DNA of 64,000 bases. It comes from Stagnimonas sp965279705. GTDB taxonomy: Bacteria > Pseudomonadota > Gammaproteobacteria > Nevskiales > Nevskiaceae. This document shows, piece by piece, positions 1 through 10,658 of the stretch; the stretch's first letter is position 1, and each line of letters begins with the position of its first letter. The translations under genes were made by a program, and so were the position numbers. The DNA lies in the NCBI GenBank assembly GCA_965279705.1, contig OZ257257.1, positions 3,561,803 through 3,625,802 on the forward strand. The letters are read 5' to 3'. The notes beneath the pieces are model-generated. The model was not told where the DNA came from and did not search any database. It saw only the letters and a list, made by a program, of their open reading frames with translations.

Positions 1-1368
1 CAGCACGCGGTCGCCGGCTTTCAGCAGGCCGCGCGCGGTAAGCGCCTCCACCGCTTCGCGTTCGGAGATCATGCTGTCTTTCACGCTGGGGTCGAAAAGG
101 ATGGGATAGACGCCGCGGCACAGCGCCATGCGGCGGCGCGTGCGGTCGTGGCGGGTGAGTGCGTAGATGGGCGTGTAGCGCTCGACGCGCGACATCATCA
201 AGGCGCTGCTGCCGGACTCGGTGAGCGCGATGATCGCCGCCGCGTGCATGCGCCGCGCGGTCCAGGCGGTGGCCATCGCGATGGCCTCGTCGATGCGCTG
301 AAAGTGTGAGTCGCTGGAACCCGCAGCGAGGTCGGGCACCGGATGCGCCTCGGCGCCCAGCACCACGCGCACCATCGTCTCCACCACTTTCACGGGATAT
401 TTGCCGCTGGCGGTTTCGGCGCTCAGCATCACGGCGTCGGTGCCGTCCATCACCGCGTTGGCCACGTCCAAGACTTCGGCACGGGTGGGGATGGGGTTGA
501 CGATCATCGACTCCATCATCTGCGTGGCGGTGATGACCATCTTGTTGGCCTCGCGGCCGGCGGTGATGATCTTCTTCTGCCAGCCCGGCAGCTCGGCGTC
601 GCCGATCTCAACGCCCAAATCGCCGCGCGCGACCATGACGGCGTCGCTGGCTTCGATGATTTCCTTCAAGTTGATGAGCGCTTCGGCGCGCTCGATCTTG
701 GCAACCAGCAGTGCGGTGCCGCCCGCCTCTTTCACCAGCCGCCGCGCCTCGTGCATGTCCGCCGCGTTGCGGGGGAAGCTCACGGCGATGAAGTCGCAGT
801 CCCAGCGTACGGCGTGGACGATGTTGGCCTTGTCTTCATCGGTGAGGGCTGCTGCCGAGAGGCCGCCGCCGAGCTTGTTGATGCCCTTGCGGTTACTCAG
901 CACGCCGCCCTGCGTCACCACGCAATCGATACGCGTGCCGGTGATCTTCTCGACCAGGATGGCAATCGCGCCGTCGTTGAGCAGCAGCGTGTCGCCCGGC
1001 ACCACATCGCGCGGCAGGCTCTCGTAGGCGCAACCAACGACGGTGACATCACCCGCCAGTTTGCCGAGGGCGATATCGAGCGCGAACGGTGCGCCTTCCA
1101 CCAGCGTCACCGGGCCGTCGGCGAAGGACTCGATGCGGATCTTCGGCCCCTGCAAGTCGGCCAGCACGCCGATATCGCGGCCCAGGCCGGCGGCCGCCTC
1201 GCGCACGCGCTCGATGCGGCGCTCGTGATCGGCTGCCGTGCCGTGGCTGAAATTGATGCGCATCACGTCCGCCCCCGCCGCCACCAGTCCGCGCAGCACC
1301 TGTGGCGCATCGGTGGCGGGGCCTAGCGTGGTGACGATCTTGGTGCGGCGAACGAGGGCATTGCTCAT
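1..1368 (-). CDS. pyk: Pyruvate kinase (partial, C-terminus beyond window)
   Basis: Converts phosphoenolpyruvate and ADP to pyruvate and ATP, the last step of glycolysis, in the cytosol. The 456 codons present begin MSNALVRRTKIVTTLGPATD and contain the family landmarks in order: the MRINFSHG strand, the KIERAEALINL active-site lysine region (usual form KIEN.E), the ARGDLGVE metal/phosphate loop and the TATQMMESM helix. Family length is about 470-480 residues, so only the last part of the C-terminal allosteric domain is missing, lost at the left window edge. The ATG at 1366-1368 is chosen because the conserved RRTKIV segment follows directly. It is transcribed away from the barrel-protein gene at 1518. 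Identity is certain; the isozyme class (PykA or PykF type) is not decided. Confidence 0.95.
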   Translation of the reverse strand, partial: MSNALVRRTKIVTTLGPATDAPQVLRGLVAAGADVMRINFSHGTAADHERRIERVREAAAGLGRDIGVLADLQGPKIRIESFADGPVTLVEGAPFALDIALGKLAGDVTVVGCAYESLPRDVVPGDTLLLNDGAIAILVEKITGTRIDCVVTQGGVLSNRKGINKLGGGLSAAALTDEDKANIVHAVRWDCDFIAVSFPRNAADMHEARRLVKEAGGTALLVAKIERAEALINLKEIIEASDAVMVARGDLGVEIGDAELPGWQKKIITAGREANKMVITATQMMESMIVNPIPTRAEVLDVANAVMDGTDAVMLSAETASGKYPVKVVETMVRVVLGAEAHPVPDLAAGSSDSHFQRIDEAIAMATAWTARRMHAAAIIALTESGSSALMMSRVERYTPIYALTRHDRTRRRMALCRGVYPILFDPSVKDSMISEREAVEALTARGLLKAGDRVL

Positions 1369-1517
1369 GACAAATACGAATCCAGGACAGGCTTGAACCC
1401 AAGCCGAGGGCGCATAGGGTAGCGCGCCGCTGTGACCGGTTGTCGCGTCCGTCCGCCGAATGCGCAGTGCTGCGTTATGGAGGGACCGCATCGATTCGTC
1501 CCGTGGAGAACCTCATC

Positions 1518-2102
1518 TTGAAACACCTCGCCGTCGTGGCCGCCCTCGCTGTGCTGGCCGCACCCGCCCATGCCCAGCTTGCCCGCTCGTTCTCGTCCGC
1601 CACCTATAGCGGCGTCGGCGCTAGTCGCCTGAGCGCGGATTTCGACAACCTGAAAGACGCCTACAACCTCGATGCCATCGGTGGCTACAACATCACCCCG
1701 GCGCAGCCCTGGGGCCGTGTTTCGGCGGAGCTGAATCTGAGCGTGACCGTGTCGCCCGGCAAGAACGAAGGCCCAGGCCAGAGCGCGACGCCCGGCGGTG
1801 TGCTCGGTGGCGGCTCCAGCGGCGATTCCGGCCGCTTCACGCAGAGCGACAACGACCTGCAAACCTTTCTGCTCAACGTGCAGGGTATCTACCGCTCGCC
1901 CGGCCGCGTCTACGGTATGGCAACCGTGGGCTTCGGCCTGCTCAACACCAGCATTCAAGAGATCGAAGATAACGGCCGCACCGCGGTGAGCTTCGGTGGC
2001 GGCCTGGGCTTCAAGTTCGGCGAAAACACCGCCGCGGTCGAAGTGCTCTACACCCGCGTCAGCGAAGACCTGCAAACTATCGGCCTCCGCTTCGTCTACT
2101 GA
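1518..2102 (+). CDS. Small secreted outer-membrane beta-barrel protein
   Basis: A 194-residue exported protein of unknown function. From a TTG start it opens with a clear signal peptide (MKHLAVVAALAVLAAPAHA, cut before Q). Alternating hydrophobic strands rich in G, Y and aromatic residues follow, and it ends in F-V-Y, the C-terminal aromatic signature of outer-membrane barrels. A Gly/Ser-rich segment at about residues 75-95 is probably an external loop. A GGAG at 1504-1507 sits about 10 bases before TTG 1518; GTG 1503 in frame is a possible alternative and would add five residues. purT starts 7 bases downstream, so the two may be co-transcribed, but no functional link is evident. It could belong to the OmpW/opacity-like barrels; I cannot name the family. 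Confidence 0.7.
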   Translation: MKHLAVVAALAVLAAPAHAQLARSFSSATYSGVGASRLSADFDNLKDAYNLDAIGGYNITPAQPWGRVSAELNLSVTVSPGKNEGPGQSATPGGVLGGGSSGDSGRFTQSDNDLQTFLLNVQGIYRSPGRVYGMATVGFGLLNTSIQEIEDNGRTAVSFGGGLGFKFGENTAAVEVLYTRVSEDLQTIGLRFVY

Positions 2103-2109
2103 TCCCGTC

Positions 2110-3309
2110 ATGTCCCTGACCCTCGGCACCCCGCTCGCGCCCAACGCTACCCGTGTTCTCTTTCTCGGCTCCGGCGAGCTGGGTAAGGAGGTGGTGATCG
2201 AGTTGCAGCGCTACGGCGTCGAGGTGATTGCCTGCGACCGCTATGCCAATGCGCCGGCGATGCAGGTGGCTCATCGCAGCCATGTGTTCTCGATGCTCGA
2301 TGGCGTGAAACTGCGCGAAGTGATCGAGCTGGAAAAGCCGCACTACATCGTCCCCGAGATCGAGGCGATCCATACCCAGACGCTGCTCGAACTCGAAGCC
2401 GAAGGCTGGAACGTGATCCCCACTGCCCGCGCCGCGCGCTTGACGATGGACCGCGAAGGCATACGCCGCCTGGCGGCCGAAACGCTGAGCCTGCCCACCT
2501 CGCGCTACGAGTTTGCGGATTCGTTCGCCGAGTTTGAAAAAGCCGTGGCCACGGTCGGCATCCCCTGCGTGGTCAAGCCTTTGATGTCATCCAGCGGCAA
2601 GGGCCAGAGTGTGGTGAGGACCGCCGCCGATGTGCAGAAGGCCTGGGACTACGCGCAGAGCGGCGGGCGCACCGGTGCGGGCCGCGTGATTGCCGAAGGC
2701 TTCATCGACTTCGACTACGAGATCACCCTGCTCACCGTGCGGCATGACGATGGCGCGGGTGGTATCAAGACCAGCTTCTGCGCGCCCATCGGGCACTTGC
2801 AGATCGACGGCGACTACCGCGAAAGCTGGCAGCCTTGCGCGATGTCGGACGCCGCACTCCAGCATGCGCAAACCATCGCCGAGGTCATCACCAGCAACTT
2901 GGGAGGCCGCGGCCTGTTCGGCGTCGAACTGTTTGTGAAAGGTGACGCCGTGATCTTTAGCGAGGTCAGCCCGCGCCCGCACGACACCGGTCTGGTCACG
3001 CTGATCTCGCAGGACCTGCCGCAGTTTGCACTGCATGCCCGCGCGATCTTGGGCCTGCCGATCCCCAACATCAGAGCGCGCGGTGCGGCAGCGAGCTGCG
3101 CGATCTTGCTGGAAGGCGATTGCGTGGCACCCGCTTACACCGGCGTTGCGGAAGCACTCGCCGAGCCAGACACGATGATCCGACTGTTCGGCAAGCCCGA
3201 GATCGTCGGCCGCCGCCGCATGGGTGTGGCGCTGGCGCTGGGCGAGGACATTGAGCAGGCGCGTGCGAAGGCGCGCAAGGCGGCTGCGAAAGTGAAGGTC
3301 AAGCCCTAG
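2110..3309 (+). CDS. purT: Formate-dependent GAR transformylase PurT
   Basis: Uses ATP and formate to formylate glycinamide ribonucleotide, the folate-independent version of step three of purine synthesis. The 399 residues match the family length of about 390-400. The N-terminal fold has the FLGSGELGKEVVIELQR nucleotide loop. The ATP-grasp domain shows the KPLMSSSGKGQS phosphate-binding loop near residue 155, and the metal-binding end carries EVSPRPHDTGLVT. The ATG at 2110 lies 7 bases after the stop of the barrel-protein gene and gives the usual N-terminus. A strong hairpin terminator follows at 3331-3358. The related ATP-grasp enzyme PurK is excluded by the HDTGLVTL and GELGKEV motifs typical of PurT. 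Confidence 0.96.
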   Translation: MSLTLGTPLAPNATRVLFLGSGELGKEVVIELQRYGVEVIACDRYANAPAMQVAHRSHVFSMLDGVKLREVIELEKPHYIVPEIEAIHTQTLLELEAEGWNVIPTARAARLTMDREGIRRLAAETLSLPTSRYEFADSFAEFEKAVATVGIPCVVKPLMSSSGKGQSVVRTAADVQKAWDYAQSGGRTGAGRVIAEGFIDFDYEITLLTVRHDDGAGGIKTSFCAPIGHLQIDGDYRESWQPCAMSDAALQHAQTIAEVITSNLGGRGLFGVELFVKGDAVIFSEVSPRPHDTGLVTLISQDLPQFALHARAILGLPIPNIRARGAAASCAILLEGDCVAPAYTGVAEALAEPDTMIRLFGKPEIVGRRRMGVALALGEDIEQARAKARKAAAKVKVKP

Positions 3310-3330
3310 CGCCGACCGACTGCCGGACAG

Positions 3331-3358
3331 AAAAACGGGCCTTTCGGCCCGTTTTTTG
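3331..3358. terminator. Intrinsic terminator between purT and the convergent amidohydrolase gene
   Basis: Inverted repeat ACGGGCC-TTTC-GGCCCGT preceded by A5 and followed by T6. It can end transcription of purT (+) and, through the A-run, of the convergent amidohydrolase gene. Confidence 0.88.
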
Positions 3359-3373
3359 TTGCGCTTCAGTTCA

Positions 3374-5281
3374 CTAGGCGGCCTGTGCCATCGCCACTGC
3401 CGGAGGTGCCGTGACTTCACCGCCATTGCCGAGCAGCACACGCCCCAGCTTGTCGCGACCGAGTCGCGCAGTGAACTGGTTGTCGCGCCAGACCGCGCGG
3501 CCTGCGATGAAGCTTGCGATGACCACGCCATCGCTGCGATTGACCATCTGGTTGTGCGCCAGCTCGGGCCGCCAGAGGTAATGCGTATTGGCTTCGCTGT
3601 CGTGGCGCGCGAGGGCGGTGGGGTCGATGACGATCACGTCTGCCGGCATGCCGACCGCGATGCGGCCGCCATGCACACCGAAGAACTCGGCCGGGTCGCG
3701 GGTGAGGCGACGCACATGCCAGGCGACTTTCTCGACACCATGCCGCTGCGCCATTTGCAGGCCACGCAGGTTGCCGTCGTAGAACGCCATGTTGGTGAGA
3801 TGCGCGCCGCTGTCGTTGAAGCCGGGCAGCACCTGCGGATCGAACAACAGCTTTTCGGTGAGCGCCGGATCGCGGTTGGCGGTGAGCGTCGAGGTGCGCA
3901 GCGCGGTGTCGTATTCGCGGTAGAGGTACAGCACGAAATCCACTTCATCCGCACCCTTCGGCACGCGGGCGAAGTGATCAGCCTCTTCGGCGTTGCGCGC
4001 GCCGTTGCCGGTGGCCTGCCATTGCAGCGCACGGGCGTGGATGGCGGCGAGCGAGTCGCCCTTCCACACCGGCGGCACCGGGCCGCTATCGACGGTGATC
4101 TCTTCGGCGCGGCGAGAGAAAGCGTACTGCTCGCGCTTCAACAGGCGCAGCAGATTGGGCAGATTGAAGCCGCTGCGACCCATCAACCACATGGCGCGGA
4201 AGCGTGCCTGGAATGCAGGATCGTTGAGGAGCTTGAGGCGTGCAGCGCGATCGTCCAGATCGGGCTCGTTCAACTCTCTGAGCTCGGCAATCTCCTCCGA
4301 CAGCGGGTTGATCGGGCCATCCCACCAGACACGAAACGGTGCGGCCAGGGCCTGAAAGCGGAAGTGCCCGCCCATGAACTTCGAGTTGAGCACGCGGGTG
4401 AGAAACATCGCGAGCTTGGCGAGGCTTGCATTGGTGCTGATATCCATTGCCGCCACCGCCGTGGTCTTCAGCGTCTTGCCCCAGAGCCGCGAGCAGGTGA
4501 GCGAAAAATTGCGCAGCACTTGCAGCGGGTTGTCCTTGGGCGGCGTCGCCTGCCAGACGCGGCCATGCGCACGCACGACGTTGGTGAGGCGCTTCAGCTC
4601 GGCAAAGCTGCCCCACTGCGAGGGAATCTTGGTGCGCCGGTGCGGGTCGTTGGCGAGGTAGTGAAACGGCAAGGCGTCGGTGGAGAAGCCGGCATAGCCA
4701 TCCTGCATCGCGGTGTCGAGGATGCTCTCCATCTGCGCCAGCTCTTCGTTGGTGGGCAGGCGCGAGACGCTGGCCTTGAGGCCCATCACCTCGGCGCGCA
4801 GCATCGAGTGCGGGATCATGGTGATGATATTGGGGCCGAGCGGCAGCGTGGCGAGGTGTTCCAGATAGCCCTTGGGCGTGGTCCAGTCCACCTTGGCGGC
4901 GGCTTTTTGCAACACATGCTTGGGCATGTTCTCGACGCGTGCGAAGCAATCGACGATCGGCTCTTCGCCATTGCGATTCTGGCGGCCAAAGGCCAAGCCC
5001 AGCGAGCAGTTGCTGACCACCACCGTCGTCGTGCCGTGACGCACCACTTCGGGCAGGCGCGGGTCGAGTTCGACCTCCACATCCAGATGCGTGTGCGCAT
5101 CGAACAGACCCGGCAGTACCCACTGGCCTTGGGCGTCGATCACTTCGCTGGCTTGCGAGGCGTCGAGGCCGGTAGCAATCGCCGCAATCTCGCGACCCTT
5201 GATCGCCACGTCCGCCAGGCGCGGTGCCGCACCATCGCCGTCGAACAGCATTCCGTTACGAATCAGCACATCCCATTGCAT
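3374..5281 (-). CDS. Amidohydrolase of the N-acyl-D-amino-acid deacylase family
   Basis: A 635-residue metal-dependent amidohydrolase, probably removing acyl groups from D-amino acids or a related N-acyl substrate. The N-terminal composite beta domain (LIRNGMLFDGDG) is followed by the metal site DAHTHLD (HTH at residues 63-65), TTTVVVSNCSLG with the cysteine typical of D-aminoacylases, and a late NDSGAHL motif. The C-terminal GMPADVIVIDP returns to the beta domain. Members are usually 480-580 residues, so this is a long form. ATG 5281 is chosen because AGGAG lies about 8 bases upstream and the fold starts directly; a longer in-frame start at 5332 lacks this. It stands alone between convergent purT and the DUF4197 gene. 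Substrate cannot be told from sequence; a dipeptidase or dihydropyrimidinase-like role is less likely. Confidence 0.85.
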   Translation of the reverse strand: MQWDVLIRNGMLFDGDGAAPRLADVAIKGREIAAIATGLDASQASEVIDAQGQWVLPGLFDAHTHLDVEVELDPRLPEVVRHGTTTVVVSNCSLGLAFGRQNRNGEEPIVDCFARVENMPKHVLQKAAAKVDWTTPKGYLEHLATLPLGPNIITMIPHSMLRAEVMGLKASVSRLPTNEELAQMESILDTAMQDGYAGFSTDALPFHYLANDPHRRTKIPSQWGSFAELKRLTNVVRAHGRVWQATPPKDNPLQVLRNFSLTCSRLWGKTLKTTAVAAMDISTNASLAKLAMFLTRVLNSKFMGGHFRFQALAAPFRVWWDGPINPLSEEIAELRELNEPDLDDRAARLKLLNDPAFQARFRAMWLMGRSGFNLPNLLRLLKREQYAFSRRAEEITVDSGPVPPVWKGDSLAAIHARALQWQATGNGARNAEEADHFARVPKGADEVDFVLYLYREYDTALRTSTLTANRDPALTEKLLFDPQVLPGFNDSGAHLTNMAFYDGNLRGLQMAQRHGVEKVAWHVRRLTRDPAEFFGVHGGRIAVGMPADVIVIDPTALARHDSEANTHYLWRPELAHNQMVNRSDGVVIASFIAGRAVWRDNQFTARLGRDKLGRVLLGNGGEVTAPPAVAMAQAA

Positions 5282-5375
5282 CGCGCGCTCCTGTGGCTTG
5301 AAGGCCGGTTGCGCACTGTAGGCGGCCGGCACCCGTTCGACAGCAGTAAATGCGGCCTATAAATACGGCGCGCTT

Positions 5376-6125
5376 TTATTTACTTGCAGCGCCAAATACG
5401 CGCTGCAATATCTCGGAGCCCCGCGCGGCCGGGTTCTGGCGAATGCGTGCTTCTTCAGCGGCCACCTGCACGAACAGGCTGTCGAGTGCCTTCTGCGTCA
5501 CGTAGCCATCGAGGTCGCTGCTGGCGCCCAGCGATGCCGCGAAGGGCCCTGCCGAGGCGACCAGCTGTTTGTATTGCTGGGCAACGCCGACGTTCGCCGT
5601 GGCCTTGGCGACGAGCGGCCGGAACCTGGCGGTGAGGGTCTCGGTGGTGGTGCGCTTGAAGTACTGCGTCGCGGCATCGTTGGGCCCTTGCAGAATGCCG
5701 CGCACGTCGTCCAGCGTGAGCTTCTGCACGGCGGTCGCGAACACGTCCGCCGCCACCGGCACGGCCTGTTCGGCGGCGCGGTTCAGGCTCAGGTGGAACG
5801 CATCGATCTGCCCACCCATGCCGACGCCCCGCACCATGCTCTCGATCTTGCGGATGGGCTTGGGCAGGGGGATGCGCGCGGCGGCATTGCTCCAGAAGCC
5901 ATCGCTCCTGCCCAGGTTGGCGACGGCGGTGCGGGTGCCTTGCGCGAGCGCGGCCTTGAGGCCGGCGGCGATATCCGTATTGCTCAAGCCGGCCAAGCTG
6001 GGGCTGCCCGCCCCCTGCTGCTGGGCGGCCTGCTGCACGGCACCGAGGGCATCCGTCCACTTGGAGGCGGCCACACTCAAGGGCAGCAACATGGCAGCAA
6101 AAATGGCGACAGTGAGACGGTGCAT
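5376..6125 (-). CDS. DUF4197 domain protein, exported
   Basis: A 249-residue protein with an N-terminal signal peptide (MHRLTVAIFAAMLLPLSVAAS) and a helical body recognisable as DUF4197: LSNTDIAAGLKAAL, IRKIESMVRGVGMG, a segment reading DVFATAVQKLTLDDVRGIL and YVTQKALDSLFVQVAAEE near the C-terminus. The domain is widespread in proteobacterial periplasmic proteins, but its role is not known to me. ATG 6125 gives a compact signal peptide; ATG 6134 in frame is an alternative. It runs in the same direction as the amidohydrolase gene 94 bases downstream and diverges from typA. Confidence 0.87.
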   Translation of the reverse strand: MHRLTVAIFAAMLLPLSVAASKWTDALGAVQQAAQQQGAGSPSLAGLSNTDIAAGLKAALAQGTRTAVANLGRSDGFWSNAAARIPLPKPIRKIESMVRGVGMGGQIDAFHLSLNRAAEQAVPVAADVFATAVQKLTLDDVRGILQGPNDAATQYFKRTTTETLTARFRPLVAKATANVGVAQQYKQLVASAGPFAASLGASSDLDGYVTQKALDSLFVQVAAEEARIRQNPAARGSEILQRVFGAASK

Positions 6126-6277
6126 GGCGGGCATCCGGTGGGCGTTGCGGGCTGGCAGTGCAACCCTTCGACACCGTCCGGTCAAGCCGTTAAGGAGTCC
6201 TGTCTCGCCTTGTAACGCCTACCCGCGTAGAATCCGCGACCTTTCTCGTGCTGCGCCGCAGCAAAAGCCAGTCCGCC

Positions 6278-8104
<1,827 letters not shown>

Positions 8105-8114
8105 TTCGCTTCAC

Positions 8115-8141
8115 AAAAAGCCCCGCATTGCGGGGCTTTTT
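8115..8141. terminator. Bidirectional terminator between typA and the desaturase gene
   Basis: AAAAAGCCCCGC-ATT-GCGGGGCTTTTT, a GC-rich stem flanked by A5 and T5, placed between the convergent typA and desaturase genes. Confidence 0.92.
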
Positions 8142-8159
8142 GTTGCGTCCGTTTTTCTT

Positions 8160-9374
8160 TTAAGCAGTCGCCATCTGCATTCGCAACAAGGCCACGCGCT
8201 GGCGCTGCATCTCCAGTGCCTCTTCGAGCGCACGTTCGAGCTTGAGCATTTTCTGGCGCATCTCGCTCGACTCCCACCGATCATGCAGCTGGGCTTGCGC
8301 TTCATGCACGCGCTCGGCCATGTGAAACTTGGCGGCGTCGAGCTTCTCGCCTTGCAGCTTCGACCACTCGGCCACGGTGTGGCTGAACTGCTGCCACTCG
8401 GTTTCGAGCAGATGTTGCAACTCGCTCAGCCGTGAGGGATTAGCCCTAGCCAGTGCCAGTTTCTCGCGCGCGCGCTCGAACTGGGCCTGCAGCATGGCGC
8501 GCTGGATCTTGAAGTTGGGTACGCGCTTCAAGTCCTTGGTGAGGCCGACAAACGAGCAGGCGGCGATCAGCCATTTGGTCGGGTCGAAGTGCCACCAGCG
8601 GATGCCGTTGCGGTAGTCCATCTGAAACAGATGGTGGTAGTTGTGATAACCCTCGCCATAGGTCAGCAACGCGAGAAAATCGTTGTCGCGTGCGGTGTTC
8701 GTCGTGGTGTAGGGCTGGCGGCCCCACATGTGCGCGAGGCTGTTGATGAAGAAGGTGACGTGATGATTCACCACCAGACGCAGGAAGCCGGCGATCAACA
8801 CGAAGCTCCACAGATCGCCGTAGGCGAGACCCAGGCCAACCGGGATCAGGATGTTGGGGGCGAAGGCGAACCAGTTGTAGTGCTTGTGCTGGAACGCCAC
8901 GACGGGGTCTGCCAGCAGATCCTTGGCGTTGGCGTAGTCGAGCTGTGCGCTCGGGTAGTCGCGCAGCATCCAGCCCATGTGCGAGTACCAGAAGCCGCGC
9001 TTGGCGGAGTACGGATCGTGGTCGACATGATCGACATGCTTGTGGTGCACGCGATGCATCGCGGCCCAGGTGAGGATGGAGTTCTGCACGGCCATGCCGC
9101 CGAAAAGTGCCAGGAACCACTTCAGCGCCGGGTGCGCGGTGTAGGTGCGGTGCGCCCACAGCCGGTGATAACCGGCGGTGATACCGAGGCCGTTGAGCCA
9201 CAGCAAGATGAAGGCCCAGACCCAAGGCGCAGCACTCACATCATGCGTGAACAGATACCACGGCAGCACAGTAAGCACTGGCAAAGTGGTGACAGGAAAC
9301 ATGATGGCGGCCGGCCAGTTGATAGGGGCTTTGGCCGAGGTCTTGGCGGTGACAGGTAATGCGGGCGAATCCAT
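8160..9374 (-). CDS. Membrane acyl-CoA/acyl-lipid desaturase with C-terminal coiled coil
   Basis: Inner-membrane di-iron desaturase, most likely inserting a delta-9 double bond into fatty acyl chains. The three histidine boxes are intact: HRLWAH (70-75), HRVHH (107-111) and HNYHH (244-248) in the GEGYHNYHH context of stearoyl-CoA desaturases. Hydrophobic pairs lie at about 23-65 and 165-210. After residue 285 the usual enzyme ends, but this 404-residue protein continues with about 115 residues of charged heptad-like helix (repeated L/E/R/Q), a predicted coiled coil; many desaturases lack this. The ATG at 9374 is the only sensible start. It is monocistronic, with a 144-base upstream region holding a palindrome at 9446-9459 that may bind a regulator. 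Confidence 0.9.
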   Translation of the reverse strand: MDSPALPVTAKTSAKAPINWPAAIMFPVTTLPVLTVLPWYLFTHDVSAAPWVWAFILLWLNGLGITAGYHRLWAHRTYTAHPALKWFLALFGGMAVQNSILTWAAMHRVHHKHVDHVDHDPYSAKRGFWYSHMGWMLRDYPSAQLDYANAKDLLADPVVAFQHKHYNWFAFAPNILIPVGLGLAYGDLWSFVLIAGFLRLVVNHHVTFFINSLAHMWGRQPYTTTNTARDNDFLALLTYGEGYHNYHHLFQMDYRNGIRWWHFDPTKWLIAACSFVGLTKDLKRVPNFKIQRAMLQAQFERAREKLALARANPSRLSELQHLLETEWQQFSHTVAEWSKLQGEKLDAAKFHMAERVHEAQAQLHDRWESSEMRQKMLKLERALEEALEMQRQRVALLRMQMATA

Positions 9375-9445
9375 TGCGGCGCAACTCCGGTAGGCGGCAA
9401 TTACAAGCGGGGCGACTTCAGAGCCAACAACCGGCTCTGGCCGCT

Positions 9446-9459
9446 ACTGAACATTCAGT
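9446..9459. promoter_or_regulatory. Candidate operator upstream of the desaturase gene
   Basis: ACTGAA-CA-TTCAGT, a 14-base near-perfect palindrome 72-85 bases before the desaturase start. A second inverted repeat (CAGAGCC, 7-base loop, GGCTCTG) lies between it and the gene at 9419-9439. TetR-type regulators of unsaturated fatty acid synthesis bind palindromes in such positions, but no regulator gene is nearby. Confidence 0.35.
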
Positions 9460-9518
9460 GAACACATGGTAACAAAGTGTGCAAGTCAGCCAAGTGACCA
9501 AGCACCGGTAAGACTGAC

Positions 9519-10658
9519 CTAGTCCGCCTTTGGTCCGGCCAAGGCCGGGACCGACAAACCCAGGGCCTGCGCATCCAGCACATCCAGCTGGCGGTTGTCG
9601 GCATTGCCGGTGACCAAGCCAAAGTGGCCTGCGTAATCGAACAGCGCCCAGCGGATGCCACGCGCATCGAACGCGGCACGGGTGTCGGCCAGCCACTGGT
9701 GGCGCGCCTCCAGCGGTGGGCCCAGGCGGGTGACGCCGAACTCGCCACACCACACTGCCGCGCCGTTTGCCTTCGCCCAGTCGCGCACTTGGTCCAGCCT
9801 TGCGTCGATGCGCGTGCGGCCCCAGCGCTGCTCGCCGTAAGCCAAAAGATGCGGCTTGGCGTCGTCATCGGCTTTTTCGATCAGCGGCGCCAAGGCCTCG
9901 GGCGAAGAGGGATACGGCAAGTCATTGAACTTGAGGAACATCGGCCAGCCCCAGAACGCGCCTTGATGGGTGAAGGTGTGCGGCTCGTAGAAGTGGAAGC
10001 TGTAGATGAGGTTGTCGAGCAGCAGCGGCTCGAATGCCAGCAGCTCGTCCACGCCGGAGTAGCCGTGGCCTTCGACCACGATGCTGTGCTTTGGTGCAAC
10101 CACCCGCACGGCTTCGGCCAGACGCTGCATCAGCAGGCGGTTGCGCGCGGCATCGGTGTCGGTGGGTTCGTTCAGCACCTCGAACACCAGCTGGCTCGGC
10201 CGCACACTCTTCAAGGCTTTGGCGAAGGACTGCCAGAACGCAGCCAGCTCTTCGATGCCAGCGTCATCGCGTACCAGGCGTGATTTCTCCGGGCCTTCCG
10301 GCTCGGCAGCCAGCACCACTACCAAGCCCGCAGCCCAGGCCGGCGCCAGCCCACGTTTCAACTCGGCCATGCGGCTGGCTTGCACCGCGTGGGGATTGGC
10401 CGGATCGCGGAAATACACGGGGTCGAACTGCACGCGCACATGCTTGAAGCCCAGCGCCTTGATCTGCCGCCAGTCCGCGGCGGTGGGATACCAGCGCGCC
10501 GGGTCGATGCCGGGCTGGCCGCGATAGGTGAACCAGATGGAGAGATTCACGCCGCGATCCAACGCGCTCAACAGCGCGGGCGGTGGCGGTTCGGCGGCAC
10601 GGGCGACGCCGGCAAGCAGGAGCAGCCACAGCAGCACGCCATATTTCAGGAAGTTCAT
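9519..10658 (-). CDS. Secreted glycoside hydrolase family 5 (cellulase-like)
   Basis: A 379-residue exported glycosidase acting on a beta-linked glycan, in the periplasm or outside the cell. The signal peptide MNFLKYGVLLWLLLLAGVARA is followed by a TIM-barrel GH5 domain: ALGFKHVRVQFDP (strand 2), FEVLNEPTD with the acid/base Glu164, YSFHFYEPHTFTHQG, and WCGEFGV with the nucleophile Glu306. Both catalytic glutamates are present. ATG 10658 overlaps the stop of the upstream glycosyltransferase as ATGA, so translation is probably coupled. As the last gene of a three-gene set with a glycosyltransferase and a FecR/SPOR-like protein, it may trim or release an exopolysaccharide rather than digest plant cellulose; that is inference. 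Confidence 0.88.
   Translation of the reverse strand: MNFLKYGVLLWLLLLAGVARAAEPPPPALLSALDRGVNLSIWFTYRGQPGIDPARWYPTAADWRQIKALGFKHVRVQFDPVYFRDPANPHAVQASRMAELKRGLAPAWAAGLVVVLAAEPEGPEKSRLVRDDAGIEELAAFWQSFAKALKSVRPSQLVFEVLNEPTDTDAARNRLLMQRLAEAVRVVAPKHSIVVEGHGYSGVDELLAFEPLLLDNLIYSFHFYEPHTFTHQGAFWGWPMFLKFNDLPYPSSPEALAPLIEKADDDAKPHLLAYGEQRWGRTRIDARLDQVRDWAKANGAAVWCGEFGVTRLGPPLEARHQWLADTRAAFDARGIRWALFDYAGHFGLVTGNADNRQLDVLDAQALGLSVPALAGPKAD

Noticed and set aside
2587..3531. A 314-codon minus-strand frame opposite purT
   Set aside because: Runs through the purT terminator and lacks any family signature.
3356..5362. A 668-codon open frame on the plus strand
   Set aside because: It is antisense to the amidohydrolase gene, which has clear family motifs; the frame has no recognisable domain and reflects high G+C.
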